A stretch of DNA of 5,541 nt from the NCBI GenBank assembly GCA_034086705.1, contig JAXDZV010000041.1, positions 1-5,541 of the forward strand, written 5' to 3'. The stretch is from UMGS1225 sp034086705 (GTDB taxonomy: Bacteria > Bacillota > Clostridia > Oscillospirales > CAG-272). Below are positions 1 through 4,671 of the stretch, one piece after another; within the stretch, counting starts at the first letter, position 1, and the number at the start of each line of letters is the position of its first letter. The position numbers and the translations under genes are program-made. The notes under the pieces are model-generated. The model saw only the letters and a list, made by a program, of their open reading frames with translations. It was not told the DNA's origin and did not search any database.

Positions 1-120
1 ATGCCTTTGTCTCCATACGCCGATTTCAACTTGTTCTTCATCGGGCAAGGTTAGATTGGGAATGAGATAACCGTTTTCCTCACGATAAGTGCCACCCATT
101 TGTTCAAATAATGATTTCAT
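1..120 (-). CDS. tnpV: TnpV-like transposon protein, N-terminal part (runs off the window)
   Basis: Forty codons read leftwards from an ATG at 120-118, and the frame is still open at base 1, so only the N-terminus is present. The visible start, MKSLFEQMGGTYREENGYL, then a stretch containing IPNLTLP and ending GVWRQRH, matches my memory of TnpV proteins. These are small proteins of Tn4451-type and related integrative elements in Clostridia, often named putative excisionase or transposon-encoded protein. A good ribosome binding site (GGAGGAAA, reading leftwards from 133) lies 5 bases before the ATG. I saw no convincing promoter upstream. The role of TnpV in transposition is poorly defined. Its presence suggests that a mobile element, or a remnant of one, lies to the left of the window. 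The family call rests on motif recall without a search. Confidence 0.8.
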   Translation of the reverse strand, partial: MKSLFEQMGGTYREENGYLIPNLTLPDEEQVEIGVWRQRH

Positions 121-305
121 TGCAGTTTCCTCCAAATATAATTTTTTGAATTTTCTGCAATACACTGTACCGATTGTCTTTACCACTTGTTTTCAAAACC
201 TTCGTTACGGCACCTCATCATTGAGCGCCCGCCTTTATGTTTGCACAAAACCGGCGAATATTGATTTTTCAGATACTTCGATTTTGGGGAGGATTCTTAG
301 CACTT
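121..305. other. Intergenic region between tnpV and the aldolase gene
   Basis: The 185 bases between the end of the aldolase gene and the start of tnpV (both leftward) hold no supportable gene. Read on the minus strand, a bulged stem (GCGCTCA/TGAGGTGC around 210-228) is not followed by a T-run, so I do not call a terminator. No pair of -35 and -10 boxes at normal spacing is evident for tnpV. The edge of a mobile element could lie here, but I saw no terminal inverted repeat or target duplication. Confidence 0.4.
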
Positions 306-2078
306 TCAGCTTTTTAAACGATAGCCTCCGGCGACTGGAAGCGTCATTGCTGTTTCAAATTGCTGCTCAATCAGATACAATAATGCTTTAGTGATATCTT
401 CGTCGCGGATGGAACGGCCCATAGGGGTTAATTCCTGCAAAGATGGATAGATCGCATTGACCTTGATGCCGTAATCCAGATATTTTCGTGCTGCCGGTAT
501 CAAATTGTCTGTAGGCGCGCCAATTTTTATGATGTCCGACCATTGCTGCTTTGAAATTTCATGTTGCAACCCCATAGGGCGAGCAGCGCATGTAGTGAGA
601 AGCCGGAAGAGCTGTGTGCTGCGCTCGCGGCATTTTTCCAAGTCTTGCTCCTTGTCCTGTGTGGCGCATTGTACAACAAGATCTAACCCTCCGTATTGCA
701 AGACTATTTCGTCAATGTGTTCGCGCAGCGCTTTTTCTTCTGCGCAGTCTATGCATGAGAACACGATGGTGGCCTCTGGGCGAATCTTTTTGAGATAAGA
801 CAGCAACCGTTCTCCTTCTTTTTGGTTGCGATCCGCCAGTGTTACAACTGAGCCGCCGCGAACTAGAGCTGCTGCAATGGCGCGTCCGAGTGGGGCACAG
901 GCATCGGCCACCAGTGCGATTTTTCCGTGAATTAGCGTTTTTGCACCGCTTGTACCGATTAAGTTTGCACGATAACTTTCCGCTTCCCAGTGGGCAATAA
1001 ACCGAATTAAATCTTCTTCCATATGCTTTGGTCCGCCGAAGGAAGAAGCATAGACGGAGATGGCGACGGCGTCTGTTTCAATGGCTGCCGCAGTGTCAAC
1101 CTCTTTCTGCGAGAACCCGCAGGTAAACATGCCGATACCCTGCACGAAGACCACTACGGGTGGATATCCGTTTTGCTGCACAAAAGAACGAAAAGTATCC
1201 TGCAATATCGCTATTTGTTCCTTCTCTGCAGAACGATAGGGGACGTACAGCGGGCGCGTTTTGCAATAAACAATTTGATCTGGTGTGAACGGCATGGATA
1301 ACGGCGCAAAAGACTTCTCGTCGGCGCAGATATGCAACAATTCCCGGTTTGCTGTGAAACGAACCTTGGCATTTTGCCCGCCATATAGCATACGCAGCGC
1401 AGGAGCAATCAAAGTTGTATGTGTAACGTCAATAGGAACAGGAGAAAAATCCGGCAATTGCTGAATCAGACCGCGAAGTTTCGCAAAAACATGTTGTACA
1501 AGCGTGTCCAACTCATCTTTGGTGTTTGCTGCAAAAAAAATGCCGTGATTCTCTAAAAATAAAAGCTTGGGATAGCGCGCATATCGGTTGATATAACGGT
1601 CAATCAGCTTGCGGCACAAAACTGCAAGCGTGTATCCGGGGCGCGTAGAAGGAACCCACACTGCTTCGTGAAATAAAAGCCGCATCACCCGCTCTCCGTT
1701 TTGGCCGCAGCACAAACCGTTTATTACGGCGGGGTGTACATGCAGCACATATGGCTGAGAAAACAAGTGGTGTAGTAAGGTTTCGACACTAGGACGTTTA
1801 TCCTCTTCTCCCGGCAGGCGAGCGTTGAGCATGTCACGTAGCACTTCCGCTTCGCGCAGCGCTTCATTTTCTGAATATTTTGTATTCCACATGTGTGTCA
1901 AAGACGGTCGGCTCATTTTTACAAACTGTTCGGCTGTAATATCAGCCAGAGAAACACCGGAGGATTTGATATACAGGATATCACCGTCTTTGAACGAAGT
2001 GTTTCCTCCACCAGCGAGGACAAAACGCGGGTCGCTGCCATATTGGTGTGATATTTCAAGAAGTGTGTTCAATCCCAT
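306..2078 (-). CDS. Class II aldolase/short-chain dehydrogenase fusion (YuxG/RhaD type) with a degenerate dehydrogenase half
   Basis: A 590-residue protein. The N-terminal class II (zinc) aldolase domain covers about residues 1-210. It has the phosphate-binding GGGNTS at 23-28, a likely catalytic Glu99 in PSVE, and metal ligands His113 and His115 (HVHP) and His178 (ENHG). A middle linker with VQGIGMF and YASSFGGP is typical of bifunctional aldolase/dehydrogenases. Those usually act on rhamnulose-1-phosphate or similar sugar phosphates and oxidise the aldehyde or alcohol product. The C-terminal Rossmann-type domain (about 385-590) is unusual. The expected TGxxxGxG appears as ADACAPLG (391-398), and the segment that normally carries Ser and YxxxK is shortened, going straight to RKYLDYGIKVNAIYPS. 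The protein is also shorter than the roughly 690 residues usual for YuxG. I chose the ATG at 2078 because AGGAGGAA lies 8 bases upstream and the aldolase domain begins there. The open frame extends upstream to 2342, but that part overlaps a better small gene. Substrate unknown. Confidence 0.85.
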   Translation of the reverse strand: MGLNTLLEISHQYGSDPRFVLAGGGNTSFKDGDILYIKSSGVSLADITAEQFVKMSRPSLTHMWNTKYSENEALREAEVLRDMLNARLPGEEDKRPSVETLLHHLFSQPYVLHVHPAVINGLCCGQNGERVMRLLFHEAVWVPSTRPGYTLAVLCRKLIDRYINRYARYPKLLFLENHGIFFAANTKDELDTLVQHVFAKLRGLIQQLPDFSPVPIDVTHTTLIAPALRMLYGGQNAKVRFTANRELLHICADEKSFAPLSMPFTPDQIVYCKTRPLYVPYRSAEKEQIAILQDTFRSFVQQNGYPPVVVFVQGIGMFTCGFSQKEVDTAAAIETDAVAISVYASSFGGPKHMEEDLIRFIAHWEAESYRANLIGTSGAKTLIHGKIALVADACAPLGRAIAAALVRGGSVVTLADRNQKEGERLLSYLKKIRPEATIVFSCIDCAEEKALREHIDEIVLQYGGLDLVVQCATQDKEQDLEKCRERSTQLFRLLTTCAARPMGLQHEISKQQWSDIIKIGAPTDNLIPAARKYLDYGIKVNAIYPSLQELTPMGRSIRDEDITKALLYLIEQQFETAMTLPVAGGYRLKS

Positions 2079-2352
2079 CCGAGCTGTTCCTCCTGTTTTC
2101 TGGCGCTGTGTGGTTGCTGCGGCGAAAGATAGCATGTAGCCTGTTTGAAAGGGAGTGCTGCAGTGCATATACTTCGCGGTTGTCACATGGTTCAACAGCG
2201 CAAACCAAATCGTTTTGTATTTGAATGTGGTATTGCATCCCTTCCTGCGCCTGTGGAAAAAGTGCGTCAGGGGCAACATATACTTTTTCTTGCTGTGTGA
2301 CAAACACCAGGCAGCCTTCTTCTTTGCGGTCCAATATTGCAAGTGTTTGCAT
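2056..2352 (-). CDS. Small DUF3006-like protein, translationally coupled to the aldolase
   Basis: A 98-residue protein from an ATG at 2352, with a GGAGAA ribosome binding site 5 bases upstream. Residues 4-40 (LAILDR, then VYVAPDALFP and EGM) follow the DUF3006 pattern: an IDRFE-like strand, a nucleotide- or metal-site-like strand pair, VP..LLP, then EG. The charged end SNRLHAIFRRS resembles the usual family C-terminus, after which a roughly 20-residue polar tail continues. The family has no firm function. It is typically a small cytoplasmic beta-rich protein found next to varied Firmicutes genes. The last 23 bases overlap the start of the aldolase gene, and the aldolase ribosome binding site lies inside this gene. 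The two are therefore probably one operon with coupled translation. The family assignment is by motif resemblance only. Confidence 0.72.
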   Translation of the reverse strand: MQTLAILDRKEEGCLVFVTQQEKVYVAPDALFPQAQEGMQYHIQIQNDLVCAVEPCDNREVYALQHSLSNRLHAIFRRSNHTAPENRRNSSDGIEHTS

Positions 2353-2381
2353 GTCGATTCTCCATTTCTTGCGGTGGGGTT

Positions 2382-2411
2382 ATTGTATCACACCCCCTAC
2401 AACACTGTCAA
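2382..2411 (-). promoter_or_regulatory. Sigma-A-type promoter for the DUF3006-aldolase operon
   Basis: Reading leftwards, a perfect TTGACA (2411-2406) is followed after 18 bases by TACAAT (2387-2382). The bases TGA directly before it give an extended -10 element. Transcription would start near 2375, about 23 bases before the ATG at 2352. It lies back to back with the rpsU promoter. Confidence 0.75.
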
Positions 2412-2428
2412 GCAAGTGTGTCAGTGTT
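2401..2428. repeat. Hyphenated inverted repeat over the aldolase-operon -35 box
   Basis: AACACTG (2401-2407) and CAGTGTT (2422-2428) form perfect 7-bp arms separated by 14 bases. The left arm overlaps the -35 box (2406-2411) of the leftward promoter. A direct repeat TGTCA (2406-2410 and 2419-2423) lies in the same place. Arms about two helical turns apart fit a dimeric repressor or activator site. This is inference, as no regulator gene is visible in the window. Confidence 0.4.
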
Positions 2429-2469
2429 TTTGCATGACAAAAGATAAAGTAGTAAGGGCTGTAAATTGC

Positions 2470-2526
2470 AAAAAATTCAAAAAAACGCAAAAAATGATTG
2501 ACATTCAACAAACTGTCATGTATAAT
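2470..2526 (+). promoter_or_regulatory. rpsU promoter with upstream phased A-tracts
   Basis: TTGACA (2498-2503) and TATAAT (2521-2526) are both perfect sigma-A consensus with the optimal 17-base spacer. Upstream are three runs of adenines at 2470-2475, 2479-2485 and 2489-2494. Their centres are about 9.5 bases apart, close to one helical turn, in the region where UP elements bind the RNA polymerase alpha subunit. This is the pattern of a very strong, growth-linked promoter. The start would be near 2533. Confidence 0.88.
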
Positions 2527-2532
2527 GAGAAC

Positions 2533-2552
2533 GTATATCGGGTTTGATATGC
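2533..2552 (+). promoter_or_regulatory. Hairpin at the 5' end of the rpsU leader
   Basis: GTATATC (2533-2539) and GATATGC (2546-2552) can pair over 7 bp with one G-U pair, around a GGGTTT loop. It sits at the predicted 5' end of the rpsU mRNA, about 15 bases before the GGAGGGAGG ribosome binding site (2567-2577). It could protect the 5' end or take part in regulation. The stem is AU-rich, so its stability is modest. Confidence 0.3.
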
Positions 2553-2583
2553 AAGTCTTTTGATGCGGAGGGAGGGAGAGCAA

Positions 2584-2763
2584 GTGGCAGAGGTTAGAGT
2601 AAAAGAGAACGAATCTCTTGACAGCGCGCTTCGCAGATTCAAAAGACAGTGCGCAAGATCCGGCGTTTTAACGGAACTCCGCAAGCGGGAGCATTATGAA
2701 AAACCCAGCGTGAAACGTAAAAAGAAGTCTGAAGCAGCGAGAAAGCGCAAGTATAAAGGCTGA
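2584..2763 (+). CDS. rpsU: 30S ribosomal protein S21
   Basis: A 59-residue basic protein that matches bacterial S21 along its whole length: AEVRVKENESLDSALRRFKR at residues 2-21, CARSGV at 23-28, KREHYEKPSVKRKKKSEAAR at 34-53. S21 binds the platform of the 30S subunit near the 3' end of 16S rRNA and helps initiation. I chose the GTG at 2584 because known S21 proteins begin MAEVRV and because GGAGGGAGG (2567-2577) lies at the right distance. An in-frame ATG at 2560 would precede that ribosome binding site and add eight non-conserved residues. The gene is monocistronic, with its own consensus promoter upstream and a terminator about 40 bases after the stop. Confidence 0.98.
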   Translation: MAEVRVKENESLDSALRRFKRQCARSGVLTELRKREHYEKPSVKRKKKSEAARKRKYKG

Positions 2764-2801
2764 GCACATGTCGTTTTGAAATGGACAGTTGAAAAGCACG
2801 C

Positions 2802-2834
2802 GGCCGCCCCGTTTTGGGGCGGTCTTTCCTTTTT
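2802..2834 (+). terminator. Rho-independent terminator of rpsU
   Basis: GGCCGCCCC (2802-2810) pairs with GGGGCGGTC (2816-2824), a 9-bp stem with one G-U pair around a GTTTT loop. It is followed by TTTCCTTTTT (2825-2834). It stands 38 bases after the rpsU stop codon. Confidence 0.88.
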
Positions 2835-2923
2835 GCTTTTGCCGACACTCCGGCAGTCAAAAATGTATATCCTATATTAGCGGCATATGTTGGTTTACAA
2901 ATACGGTGGCAAACCAAAGAAAC
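2835..2923. other. Spacer between converging terminators, with two extra small inverted repeats
   Basis: Besides the flanking terminators, this stretch carries TGCCG/CGGCA (2840-2844, 2851-2855) and TTGGTTT/AAACCAA (2890-2896, 2911-2917, 14-base loop). The second overlaps the T-rich tail of the rpsT terminator. No gene is evident. Confidence 0.4.
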
Positions 2924-2948
2924 AGGACCGCCGCAGTGCGACAGTCCT
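2905..2948 (-). terminator. Rho-independent terminator of rpsT
   Basis: Read leftwards, AGGACTGTCGC (2948-2938) pairs with GCGGCGGTCCT (2934-2924) over 11 bp, including two G-U pairs, around a 3-base ACT loop. An interrupted T-rich tail follows (GTTTCTTTGGTTT from 2923). It begins 20 bases after the rpsT stop codon. The imperfect T-run makes it weaker than the rpsU terminator it faces. Confidence 0.75.
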
Positions 2949-2968
2949 GATTCATATTGTTCTGTTTG

Positions 2969-3235
2969 TTATGCACCGAGCGCATTGAGCTTCAGCGTAA
3001 ACTGGCTCTTTTTTCTTGCGGCTGCATTCTTATGAATGATGCCTTTGCTTGCCGCAATGTCGATCATTTTGACGGCGTCATGATATGCGGCGCACGCCTG
3101 TGCTTTGTCACCGGCAGCAAGTGCAGCGTCATATTTTTTGACGGTTGTCTTAAGAGCCGACTTAAACATTTGATTGTGAAGAGCTTTGGTTTTGTTGACA
3201 AGAACGCGCTTTTTTGCAGATTTAATGTTTGGCAA
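2969..3235 (-). CDS. rpsT: 30S ribosomal protein S20
   Basis: An 88-residue basic helical protein with the S20 hallmark start PNIKSAKKRVLVNKTKALHN (residues 2-21) and the conserved KGIIHKNAAARKKSQ near the end (64-78). S20 is a primary 16S rRNA binding protein that contacts helices at both ends of the body of the 30S subunit. The only start that gives the conserved PNIKSA beginning is a TTG at 3235-3233. It is served by AAAGGAGGTGA (3252-3242), an 11-base full match to the anti-Shine-Dalgarno end of 16S rRNA. A TTG start is also known for E. coli rpsT, where it matters for feedback control by S20. The gene is monocistronic, with its own promoter and terminator, and it converges on rpsU. Confidence 0.98.
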   Translation of the reverse strand: MPNIKSAKKRVLVNKTKALHNQMFKSALKTTVKKYDAALAAGDKAQACAAYHDAVKMIDIAASKGIIHKNAAARKKSQFTLKLNALGA

Positions 3236-3299
3236 ACCGATTCACCTCCTTTGCAGTCTGTGTGTTTGCTGAAAAAGGCAAACATCATCTCATACATAC
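3231..3299 (-). promoter_or_regulatory. rpsT leader with two mutually exclusive hairpins over the start site
   Basis: In the predicted mRNA of about 64 leader bases, GTTTGCC occurs twice: far upstream (3283-3277) and over the TTG start codon (3237-3231). A single complementary GCAAAC (3269-3264) lies between them. Pairing with the upstream copy gives a 6-bp hairpin with an 8-base loop and leaves the ribosome binding site free. Pairing with the start copy gives a 6-bp stem that holds the TTG in the stem and the ribosome binding site in a 26-base loop. This could allow translational control, for example by S20 itself. The pairings are visible, but the switch is inference. Confidence 0.4.
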
Positions 3300-3305
3300 T
3301 CTAAA

Positions 3306-3334
3306 ATCTTACCACATGTATGAAAAAAATGCAA
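3306..3334 (-). promoter_or_regulatory. Sigma-A-type promoter of rpsT
   Basis: Reading leftwards, TTGCAT (3334-3329) is followed after 17 bases by TAAGAT (3311-3306). TGG directly upstream supplies the extended -10 element. The start is expected near 3299. Confidence 0.72.
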
Positions 3335-3419
3335 GCCTTTTTTTGAATTCTGCATATGTTTCTGGAAAATAAAATGGATCAGCTTGCCTTTTTCGTCAAA
3401 AATATGAGTAATATGCACA

Positions 3420-3476
3420 AAAATATTAAATATTTTGTTAAAATCTCTTGACAAAATTGAAAAGTTAGCCTATAAT
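3420..3476 (+). promoter_or_regulatory. Promoter of the sigma-factor gene with AT-rich palindromic upstream element
   Basis: TTGACA (3448-3453) and TATAAT (3471-3476) are perfect consensus, 17 bases apart. A perfect 17-base palindrome, AAAATATT-A-AATATTTT (3420-3436), ends 11 bases before the -35 box, at about -63 to -47, where an UP element would lie. It may be an alpha-subunit contact or a regulator site. The start is near 3483. Confidence 0.85.
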
Positions 3477-3487
3477 ACTCTCACATA

Positions 3488-3501
3488 CGTGATCGTTCAC
3501 G
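3488..3501 (+). promoter_or_regulatory. Short inverted repeat just after the sigma-gene transcription start
   Basis: CGTGA (3488-3492) and TCACG (3497-3501) are 5-bp arms with a TCGT loop, a few bases into the predicted transcript and about 10 bases before the ribosome binding site (GGGGAG, 3509-3514). It could be an operator half-site pair or a small leader hairpin. Confidence 0.25.
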
Positions 3502-3519
3502 GAAAATCGGGGAGCAAAG

Positions 3520-4122
3520 ATGGCACAAGGTGAGCGTATCTGGGGCTCTTTTTCATCGGAGGAGTGGGCAGCTAACCAAGCTGTGGATTGGGTTGCTTCT
3601 GTGAAAAACGGCGATGCGGAGGCGTTTGAAGCGTTGTTTGTTGCGTATATGCCACTGTTGCGCCATATGGTTTGTTCTTTTCAAGATTCATTTGCTGCGA
3701 CTGCGTTTTCGCAGGAAGATCTGTTGCAGGAGGCCGCTTTTTGCCTGTATCAGGCTGCGTTGCGTTTTTGCCAGCACAGCGGTGTGACTTTTGGCGCTTT
3801 TGCAAAGCGCTGTATTTATAACCGCTTTGTCAGTCTGCTCCGTCGTACCAAAAGAGATATTTCTTCGATTGGTTTGGAGGCGCTGGATCAGGTTTCCGCA
3901 GATCCGGCGGCTGCGTGTTTTTATGGGGAGCAGTTGGAAGCACGCATTTGTATGACAGATTGCATGTCGTCTTTAGAGACGAAAGTGTTGCGGTACTATC
4001 TGCGCGGGTACAGTTATGCTGAAATTGCGCGTCTGCTGGGGAAAAATGAAAAAGCAGTGGATAATGCGATGGCCCGTGTGCGTAGAAAACTTCGGTCTGA
4101 AGCTGTTACAGACAGGGAATAA
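3520..4122 (+). CDS. Sigma-70 family RNA polymerase sigma factor, sigma-H-like
   Basis: A 200-residue protein with sigma region 2 and region 4 but no regions 1 or 3. Region 2 covers about 30-112: DAEAFEALFVAYMPLLR, then the core-binding FSQEDLLQEAAFCLYQA (63-79), then FGAFAKRCIYNRFVSLLRR, the -10 recognition and melting part (91-109). Region 4 covers about 145-192: SLETKVLRYYLRGYSYAEIA, then LGKNEKAVDNAMARVRRKL, a helix-turn-helix reading the -35 element. The YSYAEIA and KAVDNAMARVRRKL motifs are most like sigma-H (Spo0H) of Firmicutes, which serves stationary-phase, competence or sporulation genes. The classical sigH neighbours (rlmB, secE) are absent here, so this may be a paralogue, and I give no symbol. 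It starts at the ATG with GGGGAG 5 bases upstream. No anti-sigma gene follows. Expression from a perfect housekeeping promoter suggests control after transcription. Confidence 0.88.
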   Translation: MAQGERIWGSFSSEEWAANQAVDWVASVKNGDAEAFEALFVAYMPLLRHMVCSFQDSFAATAFSQEDLLQEAAFCLYQAALRFCQHSGVTFGAFAKRCIYNRFVSLLRRTKRDISSIGLEALDQVSADPAAACFYGEQLEARICMTDCMSSLETKVLRYYLRGYSYAEIARLLGKNEKAVDNAMARVRRKLRSEAVTDRE

Positions 4123-4259
4123 GCCGCGAGAATGTGTCCGCTGTGGTAATGTATGTAAATATGTCTCGGTAGCTTAAAAAGAGCGTTGCGATCAAAGGTG
4201 TCGGTCTGAATCCGTCTCGGGGCAAAATTTTTTCAACCAACTAAAGCGAGGTAAAAAAC
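4123..4259 (+). other. Spacer between the sigma-factor and zinc-ribbon genes
   Basis: The 137 bases show no strong terminator and no clear sigma-A promoter, so the zinc-ribbon gene may be read through from the sigma-gene promoter or use a promoter I cannot recognise. A heptamer GTCTCGG occurs twice (4163-4169 and 4214-4220). A short CCGTCTCGG turn before AAAATTTTTT (4212-4233) is too weak to call a terminator. Confidence 0.35.
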
Positions 4260-4538
4260 ATGTACGAGGACAAAACATTAGTTTGCAAGGAATGCGGTTC
4301 TGAATTTGTTTTCACCGCCGGTGAGCAGGAATTCTACGCAGAGAGAGGCTTCCAAAATGAGCCGCAGAGATGCAAAGCATGCCGTGATGCAAGAAAGAAT
4401 GCTACCAGACCTGCAAGAGAGCTTTTCACAACAACATGTGCAAAGTGCGGAAAAGAGGCAAAGGTTCCGTTTCAGCCCTCCAACGACAGACCGGTGTATT
4501 GCAGCGAATGCTATGCACAGATGAAGCAGGAAGGCTGA
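4260..4538 (+). CDS. Small double zinc-ribbon protein
   Basis: A 92-residue cytoplasmic protein with two CxxC pairs in each half. The first ribbon uses Cys9/Cys12 and Cys38/Cys41 and contains the signature EQEFYAERGFQNEPQRC (22-38), typical of the 'probable zinc-ribbon' family of Clostridia and related bacteria. The second uses Cys60/Cys63 and Cys81/Cys84 in the pattern TTCAKCGKEAKVPFQP...PVYCSECY. Both would bind one zinc each. The family has no established function, and nucleic-acid or protein binding is an assumption from the fold. The start is the ATG at 4260, with AGCGAGGT (4245-4252) upstream. It is followed by a strong terminator at 4585. There is no promoter I can defend just upstream. 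Confidence 0.9.
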   Translation: MYEDKTLVCKECGSEFVFTAGEQEFYAERGFQNEPQRCKACRDARKNATRPARELFTTTCAKCGKEAKVPFQPSNDRPVYCSECYAQMKQEG

Positions 4539-4584
4539 GCTTGTATTTGAATCCAATCAAAGCGGTTAGTCAACCGTTCAAGCA

Positions 4585-4620
4585 AGGGAGGGCGCCTGTG
4601 CGCCCTCTTTGATTGTTATA
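4585..4620 (+). terminator. Rho-independent terminator after the zinc-ribbon gene
   Basis: GAGGGCGC (4588-4595) pairs with GCGCCCTC (4600-4607) over 8 bp around a CTGT loop. A-G/T pairs can extend the base of the stem, and TTTGATTGTTAT follows. A smaller hairpin, CGGTT/AACCG (4563-4567, 4572-4576), stands just before it. The terminator ends only about 50 bases before the next gene and should insulate it, or attenuate it. Confidence 0.88.
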
Positions 4621-4671
4621 GGGTGAGATGATGCAGGCCCGATGAAAATGCAAGCAGCAAGGAGAAAAACA

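Noticed and set aside
2079..2342. An 88-codon upstream extension of the aldolase reading frame to an ATG at 2342
   Set aside because: The aldolase domain begins at the ATG at 2078, which has an ideal ribosome binding site. The extension lies out of frame over the DUF3006-like gene and shows no family similarity.
2155..2547. Plus-strand open frame of 130 codons opposite the DUF3006 gene and across the divergent promoters
   Set aside because: It crosses two good promoters, has no ribosome binding site I can see, and its Cys/Phe-rich translation looks like antisense noise.
2957..3304. Plus-strand open frames across rpsT and its leader
   Set aside because: They are antisense to a certain ribosomal protein gene, and the translations show no family resemblance.
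4199..4220. T-arm-like stretch GGTCTGAATCC suggesting a tRNA remnant
   Set aside because: The loop does not match TTCRANN, the flanking stem has a mismatch, and no acceptor, D or anticodon arm can be built around it.
4278..4556. Minus-strand open frame opposite the zinc-ribbon gene
   Set aside because: It is a shadow of the zinc-ribbon frame. The cysteine pattern on the plus strand is decisive.
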